Part shown: in pieces, positions 1-12,300 of the stretch
Layout of the letters: every line of letters begins with the position of its first letter
How positions within the stretch are numbered: the stretch's first letter is position 1
Assembly (NCBI GenBank): GCA_037043455.1
Contig: JAWPHD010000095.1
Coordinates: 434,001-498,000, forward strand
DNA: 64,000 nucleotides
Source of the DNA: Cyrtodaria siliqua
Taxonomy: Eukaryota > Mollusca > Bivalvia > Adapedonta > Hiatellidae
Reading direction: 5' to 3'
The notes under the pieces: model-generated
Database searches by the model: none
Seen by the model: only the letters and a program-made list of their open reading frames with translations
What the model was told of the DNA's origin: nothing
Made by a program: the position numbers and the translations under genes

Positions 1-1984
1 CCCCGCAATGATCTAATCTCTAACCAACAAGGCAGCATCAATAGGCAATATAAGTAAAACACAAACATGCTCCTGTAAATATAATAAATAAAAAAACACT
101 ATAGCCTAGAAAGCCACAATGAAGGTACGCAATGACTTGGCAGAAGCCAGAACAACAAGAGAATAAACCATTAAGGGCACGACAAGAAAGATCATAGACA
201 AGCATCAAACGCCACCTTCCCAATGGGCTTTAGCTAGGCGTCATCATATGGTACACATCGTACAATTAAAGAGGATAGCATAATGGCGAACTTTAAAAGG
301 GTCCACCACCAATCATGCAGTACGTTGCAAATTGATAGGTTCATAACCTCTTTTATTAGTCTTTTTAACAAGTTTAACAAAGATAGTATGAAAGTGATCA
401 TGACCAAGAATCTTACGAAGTTTATAAATCACATCACCATAGAAGTCAGGTTGTGATAGTCCTTGTCGCAGAAGAGTCCTTAAATTACTTTTATATTTGA
501 AAAGAAGATCAGGTTTACAATTATAACATTTTGCAAAGGTTTTACGAAGTTTATGGTAACGGTAACCCTGATTGAGTAGCTTTTTAGTTATACAAAGATT
601 ATGAATATTAAAGTCCTCAACTCGAGTACAAGCTCTTGAAAAACGAATAAGTTGAGACACATACACCCGATAAAAAGTTGCTCGGGGAACATCCCCATCC
701 AAGTGGATGTAATTAACAATGTCAAAATTAAAATCATCTCTCTTGTCATAGATTTTGCTAATTATTTCACCATTTTTAATCGAGAGATCTAAGTCAAAAA
801 AGAAGCGTTATTATCAGATATATTAGCTTTATTAAGCTGAAGTTCTGTCAATGCTGTCAACATTCAGTATGTCATCCAGATATAGAGAGGTGTCATTAAA
901 AGCTTCAATAACATCTGACTGGGTATCTGGTGAAAGACTCAACATGAAATCTCTCTCATAGCAAATAAAAACAAATCTGCGACAAGTGGTGCACAGTTCG
1001 TACCCATAGGGATACCAACAATTTGTCTATAAACGGTGGTACCATACCTGACGAAAATATTATCTAATAGGAAGAAATACAAAAAGATCGGACAGGGAAA
1101 GTACCATTCAAGGAGGACAGTCAAGTGCTTCACAAACTTCATAGCAAGTCCACAGAGTATAATTGTCTAAACTGCCGTTAGTAAATAACGCTTTAATATT
1201 ATTATTTGCCAAAAATGTAGTATTTTCTCTAGCGAATATTTTTTGAATAAGAGAAATTGGCTTGTCTTTAATAAGGTGATGTGGTAAGGTTGTATATAGT
1301 GTAGAGAAGTCATAAGTTCTTATTGATGAAACTTGACCTTTATTGAAAATATTATTAAGAACGTCTCCTGAATTTGTTATAGACCAAAATAAATTAATCC
1401 CAGAGTTTTCATAAGTTTTATCACAATATAGATTAACATGATCTTTAACGGCAGTAAGACAAGAAGTTAAAAGTTTGGAGATATTTGTTGTGGTGCATGC
1501 ACTAGAATTAGAAATAAAGCGAGCCTTATACGGATGTGTATGTAATTTAGGAATCCAGTACATGGTATGCAGTTTATTTTGCTTATCGTTTACACCAGCC
1601 TTGAAAGTAGTGCATCGAGTGATATGTGCGGAAACAACATCATCCGCAGATGAATTAACTGGAGTATACGAATTGGTGCTGCCGAGTTCCAGAGATAAAA
1701 CATTGACGTAATGTAGGCGTCAAACAATAATTACATTATTAGCTGCTTTATCTGCAGGAACTAAAACAAATTTATAGTGAAATTCCGTAATTCCCGATTT
1801 TAAATTACGAAAGGAAAACATAGGTCTCGGAGGAAGTAAAGAGGGGTTAGCTTTATAAAATTTAATACGTGTATCTATAATTTTAAGAATTGACTTTTTT
1901 CAAGTAGAAAGCGAGTTTGGGTCCGCATGTTCTCTACGACACCTTTTATACCAAAATCTTCAATGGAGTGGGCGATCTGGGCAC
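1..1984 (-). pseudogene. Penelope-like RT element copy, degraded (read 1984 to 1)
   Basis: Translated pieces on the minus strand follow a full RT order: QIAHSIEDFGIKGVVENMRT (near 1980), KFVLVPADKAANN, MYWIPKLHTHPYKARFISNS, YDFSTLYTTLPHHLIKDK, IVGIPMGTNCAPLVADLFLF, an intact YLDD catalytic box at 871-882, then the thumb or connection region (GYRYHKLRKTFAKCY) and the 3' untranslated tail. Breaks include an in-frame TGA near 1710, a 50-bp insertion near 1075-1125 and several frameshifts. No C-terminal GIY-YIG endonuclease was recognised. Assignment to Penelope-like elements rests on motif style and is not certain. Confidence 0.75.
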
Positions 1985-2490
1985 GACAGCCTCCCAATAA
2001 AACGGAACAGAGTAAATAAAGAAATCTCCGTCATGAACTATTCTCTAACCAACAAAGCAACGTTAATATCCAATATAAGCAAAACACAAATAAGCTCGCG
2101 TATATATAAGTACAAAAAAAAATCAATAGCATCGAAAGCCACAAAGAAAGTACTCAATGAGCAACAATAGAATAAACCATTGAGGGCACGACAAGACAAG
2201 ATTGCAGACAAACATCAAACGTCATCGTCCTTTTGGACTCTAGGTAGACGTCATCATAGGGTCCACAATCTGCCCGGTCATTGCACAATTAAAGAGGAAA
2301 GCATAGTGGCGAACTGTAAATGAGTCCACCACCAAGCATGCAGTGCGTTGCAAAATGATAGGGTCATAACCTGTTTTGATAAAACTTTTAACAAGTTCAA
2401 AAAAGATAGTATGAAAGTGATGATGACCAAGGATCATACAAAGTTTGTAAATCACATCACCATAGAAGTCAGGTTGTGACTTCGATGTAA
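1985..2490 (-). mobile_element. Penelope-like element 3' part, head-to-tail with the copy at 1-1984
   Basis: Minus-strand sequence contains the C-terminal coding end (SQPDFYGDVIYKL, QRTACLVVDSFTVRHYAFLF, VDPMM) and the start of the 3' tail. It stops abruptly near 1985, where the N-terminal part of the next copy begins. Upstream of 2490 the sequence is unrelated. Confidence 0.7.
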
Positions 2491-3210
2491 CGTCGCTGGC
2501 CATGGAATGGTGTGAAAATGGTACACTGAAGGTTCCCTGTTCACAATCATATGCATACCATCTTCGGGATGGCTCAAATTTATGTACTATTGGCATTTTA
2601 AATATTTAGCTTTGCTCAAACCGGAGCTAGAGGGCGTGAACAGTAGCATGCACTTTTCCCTACCATTCATGAACAAACCAAGACTACAATATTTTTCTAT
2701 GTATCGTGTTCGACGATTTCCAAATTTCTCCTTTATAAATGAAGCTTATGCAAGTTTTATGTACACTTACAGGTTAAATCAAAATTCCCACTCGCCAAAA
2801 ATTAAAACATAATATTTTGTTACGAGTATTATTTGAAGCAGATAACACATTCCAATGTGACATTCCTGATCAAAACAATTACACATCGTGTTTGTACAAG
2901 ACATTTTCCTTTGTAATATTTTGATTAATGTTAACTTCAATAATGACTTGCTTGAGTATATTCCGGAAAATAACTCGTATGGTATACATATTTTTGTCTG
3001 GAGGCAAGTATATAATATGCCTATTTAATGGTTTACGTAAAATCTTTTGATAGAATATCGCTTGACATTATTAAATGAGATGAAAATAATTTCAGCTGAA
3101 ACATAACATTGAATACTTAAGATGAGAATATTTGTGTAGCCACTTCAGCCTTAAGTATTTAGCTATACTTTGTAATGTTTTGACATACTTGATGTCTTCG
3201 ATTGTTGAAG
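2491..3210 (+). other. Presumed gene A intron, no further feature
   Basis: Apart from about 40 bp near 2550-2590 that reappears inverted near 32640-32680, I see no exon, element end or tandem repeat here. Confidence 0.4.
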
Positions 3211-3385
3211 TGAATATATATGCGTTTCCAGAAAAGCGATTATACATAACCGACGGTTTCTTAAACACTATTCAGCGATGTACATACACGGGGACGTGTA
3301 CGGAGATATACAAAGACATCGGAGCCCATCTAATGGACATAGAACTGCTTGGAGATTTTCTGTACTTCACGGCTTGGAACAAACA
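3211..3385 (+). CDS. Gene A exon: YWTD propeller blades
   Basis: The translation contains PEKRLYITDGFLNTIQRC followed by LGDFLYFTAWNK, two blade motifs of the YWTD/LDL-receptor class B type (YITD and YFTA in place of YWTD). The donor GTAAGA begins at 3386. The last two bases, CA, complete a Gln codon with the first base of the exon at 9079. The acceptor is uncertain: 3210 (used here) keeps the hydrophobic strand before PEKR, while 3231 (TTTCCAG) is an alternative with a better pyrimidine tract. The upstream exon is outside the window or not recognisable. Confidence 0.7.
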
Positions 3386-6300
3386 GTAAGAATATAGATT
3401 ATATTCGAGTATATTTTTTAATTTGTTTTCATTTGTTTTTATAGTTAAATATTTGCTATTTTATTTCTTTTTCAAATTCATATTCAACAGTATTATAACA
3501 ATTTCAAAGCGATATCACATACATGTTACAACCACAGTGGATGGAACTGTAACTAATGTTGGAGTAACTCGTAGCTCAATCCATTTGCATATGTTGATAG
3601 TATATTGTGATGTTTAATACATATATTGTAGCATATCTGCAATAAAATATTAGTAAACATAAAGACCATTTACCTTAGTCAATTATCCTTAGTAATCAGG
3701 GTTACTGTTACCATAAACTTCGTAAAACCTTTGCCAAATGCTATTATCATAACCTGATCTTCTTTCCAAATATAAAAGTAATTTAAGGACTCTTCTGCGA
3801 CAAGGACTATCGCAACCTGACTTCTATGGTGATGTGATTTATAAACTTCGTAAGATTCTTGGTCATGATCACTTTCATACTATCTTTGTTAAACTTGTTA
3901 AAAAGTTTATCAAAAGAGGTTATGACCCTATCATTTTGCAACGTACTGCATTCTTGGTGGGAACCCTTTTACAGTTCGCCACTATGCTTTCCTCTTTAAT
4001 TGTACGATGACCAAACATTGGGACGGTGGCGTTTGATGTTTGTCTATGATCTTTCTTGTCGTGCCCTCAATAGTTTATTCTCTTGTTGCTCTGGCTTCTG
4101 CCAAGTCACTGAGTACCTTCATTGTGGCGTTCTAGCTATTGTTTTTTTGTATTATATTTACACGAGCATATGTATTGCCTATTGATGCTGCTTTGTTGGT
4201 TAGAGATTAGATCTTTGCGGGGATTTCTTTATTTACACTGTCCTGTTTTAATAGGATGACAGAAGGGTAAGTGTGAGGTTTGGTGCACTCTAGAATCGGT
4301 GTAATCCCCCGGTGGCCTTTTTTGCCACTGACCGTTCCAAGGCGGTAGCCCTATTGTCAACCCTTTTGTGTCTGTGATTTCGTTTACATTTATGATTACT
4401 TTTGCCTTCTTGTTTGTCTGTTTGCGTGTTTGTTTCTGTGTTTTGTGGTAGACTGTTCTCATTGAACGCTAATTCCCCTGTCTGATCTGTTTATATTTCT
4501 TTGTATAAATGTGTTATTATTTAAAATTAAATTTACATAAAAAATGATAACGTTTATTATATGTTTTATTAATATTTATCACAAGCTTGCACTTTATTTG
4601 ACATTATGTTACACTGCGATCACAATAACCTAAATCATTACCTGGTCCGAGTATTAACTTTCATACCACATCCAAACCCTTTTCCAAGAAGCGAAAACGG
4701 AGTAAAATTAAAACATATAATTGGTAATTTTAAACAGGTTATCGCATTTTGTTTTTTATCGTGTTTTATTGTCGAAACATGCGTTATGAAATCCTGCAAA
4801 TATAAGCTTTCCCATCGCTTAATAGAATTTTGGCGGGACCACGCAATATATGACTGTATCCATGTAAACTGAAGATCTAAGATTATAATGTCTTTCTTTA
4901 CCATATAGTGGGGTTTAATACCGAGGTAGGGTTATAAATCGTAATACGCCAAAATCTATGGATAGCATTTTAGGTATTTTTACGTTTGCTCCATGCTTTA
5001 TATAGTTTTAGTTCTTGTACAACATTACAACTTGATCCAAAAGCACAACATATTTGTTGCTCCTCGTTGTGGACATTTTACACCATTAATAATTGAAAAA
5101 CAAATTAAGATTTATTATATATACTATTGTCGTTACGACAATAACTATTTAAGCAAACTTCTATTTCAGGATGACTGAATATGGCTATTGTTCATCTGTT
5201 TTTTGAAAGTTTCTTTATCGCTTGTTTGGGATCACTGATGATAACTACACTTGTATGAATGCGTACGATAAACTCCGAGTACATGCATAATTGGGAAATA
5301 ATATATAGGGTCCTATTTTAGGCATACAGGAAGTAAAATCACTGCGGTATTCATGCCTGGTATAGTCGAACGGAGTTCCAAAATATATAATCCCTAACGT
5401 GAATGTGAATTTTCATTTTCTCTCGTATTCTTACCTAAACAGTATTTTACCTTTTGGAATGGCTATAGCTCCGACAAAAATGCTTCACGGTGTTTTAAAG
5501 CGCGTTTTGACTTTTTTCGCATCTGTTTTTGCCTCGGAAATCTGTACTTTGGAGTTTCACATTTTTAAATGATGACCTGGAGAGACATTTGTCAATAAAA
5601 CTAGGCGTGTGTGTTGTTTAAATGTTGATATTTGTATTTGCAATGATAATTCAGCATTATCATTTGCAAAAGTATAGTTGTATAGGTGTGACACCACCAA
5701 ATCCTTCTCCTTACTCTTTAAAATTGGACATTCTGAGAAAATGTCAGAGGGTACTGTGGGCAAAGTATGCTGTCCAGTCATAGAAACTTAAATTTTAATC
5801 ACAAAGCTAGTACCAGTCTTGCATGTGTGAGTAATTGGGATGTTTATTTATGCATGTAGTGTCTGTCACAGGATGACCTTAGTGGTTGGGCTAACTCAGG
5901 AAAGAATCAATGACGGTGAATGCATTTACATAAGTTTAATGCAACTTTTAAAATATGTTTAATATATATACAATTATCTAAAAAAAAACAAGCGAATACA
6001 CAAATGAACTATGAAAAGAGTGTTCTCCTGAACGTTTAAGACGTTCTTAGTATTGTTATAAATACTGAATGTCTAAGACACTAAAGTGTTGTTAAAGCTA
6101 TAACAATGTTGATCTAGCGCGATAACTGTGATGCGCGAGAGCTCATGAAGATGATGATGCGCGAATTCAATGGATGATTGTCATCAAATGCCTTCTGTAA
6201 GGGTTGATGACGCGATGCAATGATAGTTAATCTCCACTGAGATTGTGAGTGATATTCCTCCAGTGAGGATTGGTAACGGGCCCACCTTGTGTCCCGGGGG

Positions 6301-9300
6301 TTGTCGTTAGTAAAACCTGGCTGCGCAGGTACGGGGACCGTCTCCACCGCTTGTAAACGTTAATCGTGGAAGCTTAGCTCCACTCCTGGATATCCAAACC
6401 TAGATGGCTTACTCCAACCCTGGATGGCTTATATCCTGTAATTATACTTACGTTTTAGATGTCGGTTGACAAACATAACAATCTTGCATAATTATCATTA
6501 CCCAAACAAATCATTATTCAATCAATATATGTAAGCTGTACTAATGATGAGTAGCAATGTATACATATTCTACAACGCCATGTATACGCTATGTACGTCG
6601 CTGTTAATCAATGCCCTAATACATGTAATATAAACATGATCAAATTACTCATATATTACACTCACTGAGTTATGCATGCACGCAATGTTAACAATCGTGT
6701 ATTACAATCACTGAGTTATACGCCAACGTTACCTAATGCACCTATTATCCACTGTTATCAAATTAATATTGTTTTACAATTAATGATCAATTACAATAAT
6801 TACATCTAATAAAGTAACTTCAAAATCATATGCTAGTCTAAACTTATGTTTGAGAAACATCAATGCTAACCGGATGTCGTAACCGCCAAACAAGATGGCG
6901 CCGCCCACTGAATACAAATGTACGATAAAAGTTTAATAAAACTACTAACCACATGTTGCCTATGAATTTTGCCGTCCAATCTCTGTTCCAACAAAGTACT
7001 ATTGATCATCCCGGCGAGAGCTAGAAGACAATGGGTTTTATAGCAAACATTACGCCCAAATCATTATTTCCCCCGTTCAGTCCGTGACAAACGTGGCTAA
7101 ATCTACAGTATTGAATCTACACGAGAGGCCCCTTATACAATTTTGCCGTTTAAGGAAAATATACCTATACGTTTACATGCATTAGCACAAAACTAAACTT
7201 ATGACACGGCCTCTCTGGTGGCCACTTAAAATGTGCACGCTTTTACGTGTTACATGAATAGATCATGAATATTGTGAAATTGTTTCAACTCGAACAATAG
7301 ATTTGGGTGTAACCGATAACTTACAAGAGCTATGTGCGACCAGTACGCTCTACCCGTGACATTTTGTGACAGTGTCACCAAATTGCCTTGTAAATCACAT
7401 GTTGGCCAGAAAATTAGCATATTTCACATTTATATAGCACTTTTTGGAACTAAACATCTTGATTTCCTCATGTTTGCTGACTTTTTAAAGCATTTTATCA
7501 TTATTAGACCAAATACAGATATGCTCAGTGTCATTTTATATAACAGTTAAAGAAAGATAAAGCGTGAAAATTGTTACAGATTTTTCATCGCTGTCGACTG
7601 CGCAATATATTTTTTTAAACGCCTCTATTTTTTAAATTCATCAATGCTCAACCGATTCGTCAAAATGTATTATTTGTTTATGCGTATGACCGGACAGGCT
7701 GTGGACCCTATGATGACGCCTACCTAAAGCCCATTGGAACGGTGGCGTTTGATGTTTGTCCATGATCTTTCTTGTCGTGCCCTTAATGGTTTATTCTCTT
7801 ACTGCTCTGGCTTCTGCAAAGTCATTGAGTACCTTCATTGTGGCTTTCTAGGCTATTTTTTTTTTTTAGTATTATATTTACACGAGCATATTTGTGTTTT
7901 ACTTATATCGGCTATTGATGCTGCCTTGTTGGTTAGAGATTAGATCATGGCGGGGATTTCTTTATTTACACTGTCCTGTTTTAATGGGATGACAGTAGGG
8001 TAAGTGTGAGGTTTGGTGCACCCTAGAACCGGTTTAAACCCCAGTGGCCTACTTTGCCACTGACCGTTCCAAGGCGGTAGCCCTATTGTCAACCCGTTTT
8101 GTGTTTGTGATGTCGTTTGCATTTATTATTGCTTTTGCCTTCTTGTTCGTCTGTTTGCGTGTTTGTTTCTGTATTTTGTGGTTTACTGTCCTCCTTGAAT
8201 GCTACTTTCCCTGTCCGATCTTTTTATATTTCTTCTACGTTTTGCCAGATTAGTGGCTTTTAAAATTCTCCCACAATTATGGGTTCTTATAGGCATACAG
8301 GAAGTAAAGCACTCGGGTATTAATGCCTGATGTAGACAAAAGGAGTTCCCAAATATATAATCCCTTTTTTATAAAATATTTTGTGATAAAAGTCATTTTT
8401 GAGTATTTAAGGCCTGTTTTTTTTTCTGGCTGAAATGACTTTATTGACTTGTTTGTGAGAGCTAAGAACCAATTGCAGTGTAATATGATGATTTTATTTA
8501 TCAAGTTTTGAAAGTGAAAGTAGAACACATTTAAGAGGTGCCGAATGAATGCAGTTTATTCACGGTGTCAAACAATATCATAATATTCTTTTCTTGACCC
8601 CTACTATTCTCAGCAGTTTTCTAGATAGGAAAGTCTCATGACTAAGAATATGTATTTGAATCTTAGTTTGAACTTAATTTTGAAAAATTGCTAACTAGAA
8701 AGTTTAAAAAATATTGTGATTTGTTTTACTTCGGTACACCTATAGGGAAGATTATTCTTTACGATCTCTCATTATCATTACCGTGACTTAATATGCAGTT
8801 GGGCTTAGGTTAGGCTATTGACCTGATTTGAATTGATATGTTGGGGTATTACAACTTCATTATTCACCAAGTTTCATTAATACACGTTTTATAAAACATT
8901 CGAAACTAAACATATTTTTTGTCTCATTCTTCGATTTGGCTTCAAATAAGTTTTATACATCATATAAATGATGCCTTCCCAAATTTGATGATAAAAGAAC
9001 TACTTTAATGTTTGAAGTGTTTCAAATTACTGTTAAAATGTTAGATTGAATAACATATGAATTGTACCCGTTTTTCAGGTACATAACAGAGCTACACAAA
9101 AACATTCAAACCGAAATAAATAACTTTACGTCAAATGCAGAGCTCGGACGAACTGGACGCCTTGGCTGCATACAGCTCAACAGAGATTGGTCAACCAGTA
9201 AGTGTTTTATATCAATTATGAATTCGATACGAACCGTGACCATATGCTAGTGAACTCTCTATTATGGTTTAGATAAATCCTCACAAGGACGGTAGCTTTT

Positions 9301-12300
9301 GTTTGTTGCCTTATATATTGGACTTGTCGGACAACGTAATATGGTTAGTTGTGGTACTTGAATTCAACATTTCCTGTTCGACTTTATATGATATATTTAT
9401 ATGTGTGTTATCTTATACCTCTGGCCTCTGCCAAGCCATTGAGTACTTGCATTGTGGCTTTCTAGGTTTTTGTGTTGTTGTAACTGTATATTCATACATA
9501 CGTTATCATCATGTGTAATACTCGTATTGCTTATTAATGCTGCCTTATTTGTTAGGGAATTTAACCTGGTGGAGATTTCCTTATGTACACTGTCCCTTGT
9601 TTTATCCGAATAGCCATTAGGGTAAGAGTGAAGTTCGGTGTACCTTAGAACGGAGCGGACTTTTTGCCTCTGACCGTTCCGAGGCGGTAGCCCTATTGAC
9701 AATTTTATACCTACTTTCTATGCGTATATGTCAATTCGATTAACAGGATTGTAAAACAGATCGTTACAGTTCTCTCGTTTGCCACTTAGAGCATATTAAT
9801 GTTTTTGCAAACTAAAAGTAGAAGATATACAAGTAGGCATAGAAGTCAAACAGGAAATGTAACACTTATAGAACACAGTCAATCAAGAAACGCATGTACA
9901 AGTTCTTCATCTAGTTCATAATGCTAAATATTTAATACCTGATGAGTACTGCTCAAGTGCATATACAACTTAAAGAAATATAAAAAGATCGGACAGGGAA
10001 AGTAGCATTCAAGGAGGACAGTAAACCACAAAACACAGAAACAAACACGCAAACAGACAAACAAGAAGGCAAAAGCAATAATAAATGCAAACGACATCAC
10101 AAACACAAAAAGGGTTGACAATAGGGCTACCGCCTTGGAACGGTCAGTGGCAAAGTAGGCCACTGGGGGTTTAAACCGGTTCTAGGGTGCACCAAACCTC
10201 ACACTTACCATACTGTCATCCCATTAAAACAGGACAGTGTAAATAAAGAAATCCCCGCCATGATCTAATATCTAAGACAATAATAAATTTTCCAATGAAG
10301 AGTATACACTGATATTTTGCATTTAGAACTGAAACTGAAATATACGTTGCATCGGTTCAGAAAAAAAAGCTTATTTTATGAAAGAAAAACATTAATGAAG
10401 TGAAGCGCTTTCTTTCTTCAGTATGTTGATTGACAGTTTGTATTTGGCAATTAATATAACGCCAGTGCTTAGATATCTCTGGCTTTTTGTTGATTTTGGA
10501 GTATATTGACAATAGTTTATAGTATAAAACAGTAACACACGCTTTGTAATGCAGTTGCACGTGCTATTATATTGTTTTGTTTGGAGGTATCCTATTGGTT
10601 TGATTTGTTGAAATGGATAAATGATTGACAACTGGCGTCATGGTAATTGGGACTATGGTATTGATGCACGTAATTTTAAAACGTAACCTGTTTATAACTG
10701 TTATACGTGTATAGTTCTGTTGTTTGTGTATTTTTGTTTTTGTATATACGTTTGAACAATGATAGTAGTTATTTGACTCAAGGTTATCCTTTCTATATCC
10801 AAAATATTTCCTTTACCACAAAGAATCCACCGCCTGCTTTCCGCGGGATGGTCTCGGTGTGTGCAGCACATTTTGTTTTCCAACGTCTTCTGGTTTTACG
10901 TGCGCATGTGAGGATGGTGTGAATCTTAGAAGTGATGGGCAGACGTGTGAAAACGGTATGTGACAATAACATGACAATAGCGTTCCATTATATACAAATA
11001 TTTTGCTTACAATATACCAGCAGTTCGACAAAAATATTTAGACATACAACGATATACAAGCTTGTATAATGTGTATATCTTTTATTTACAAACTATAGCA
11101 AAACAGCTGTAGTATTAATAGAATATGAATGTATGAAAAACTCTCAGTATTCTCAAAGTAATTGCTGTGGAATAGTCATGAAGGAAGGAATTTTACAGTA
11201 CTCTGGCTCAAGTGGTTACATAATTCACAGAGCAAGAACAAATACATGCTTTGCTCTTTAACCCAACGATACCTTTTTCTGTGACATGCATAGTATGACA
11301 TACCGGGAATCATGTAAATAATAATAAAACATGAATCCCCGCTTTCGGAGATTGAAAACAAATTGGACTTAAATATGCTGATGTGTTAGAACACAAGTCT
11401 GCGTAATTGTAGTTCAGAATATAACACACGTTCTTATATTTCTAGTGGAGACGGCAACAACTATGACAAACACAATTACAACTACGACGTTTAGTGCCAC
11501 TACCCCTTATGTTACAACGACAACTTCTAAAATAAATCTTAGCTCCGATACATCGGACATTAACACGTCTTCTACTAGTAATCCGACAACAAACTCTCCG
11601 TCTACTACTGCTTCTTATAATACAATCAAAACTATTCCTACTTCTACAACTACCGTCAGTTATACTACTCAATCAACCATTACTACTGCCACCACAACTT
11701 CCAGTCCCATTTCTACCACTTCCTCTACCACTTCAAATAACACTACTACCTCTTCCATTATAACTTTTAATCCAACTACTACAAACCCTACTACAGCTAC
11801 TATTCCCACAACTGCCTCTACCATTATTACTAACACCACCACTTCTACTCTCACCTCCACTTCTACACCCACCAAGACTACTTCTGAAAACGTCACTACT
11901 CCCTCTACCAATTTAACTAACTCCGCCATTTCTACTTCCACCACCAATTATAATTTCACAACCACCTCTACATCCATCACGACTATTTCTGACATCACCA
12001 CAACTACCCCCACTATTACCACTCCCTCTACCAAAATTACTACTAACACCACCTTTTCTACAGCCACCTCACCAACTGATCCTCCCACCACCAGTTCTAC
12101 ACTCACAACTATTCCCACCACAACCAGTTTACCCTCTACCACTATTACCCACAAAACCACTTCTACTCCCACCACCACCTATAATTCAACCACAACTCCT
12201 ACATCTACTCACACCACCGCCACTACTACCATTAACACTGAAATTCCCTCTACTATTATTACCAAAACAACAACTTCCATCCCAACTACTAATCTCACCA

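Noticed and set aside
6114..6347. 77-codon minus-strand frame in a GC-richer patch
   Set aside because: No domain recognised; could be an old element remnant but nothing supports a gene.
8110..8240. Tail of the RT family as an independent SINE
   Set aside because: GGTTTAAACCCC is reminiscent of a pol III B box, but 5' ends of the copies vary and extend into the RT coding end, which fits truncation rather than a fixed SINE head.
8044..8253. Repeated ~70-codon frame MAYFATDRSKAVALL... seen at several places
   Set aside because: It is the translated 3' tail of the RT element, recurring wherever the tail does; it lies after the coding stop.
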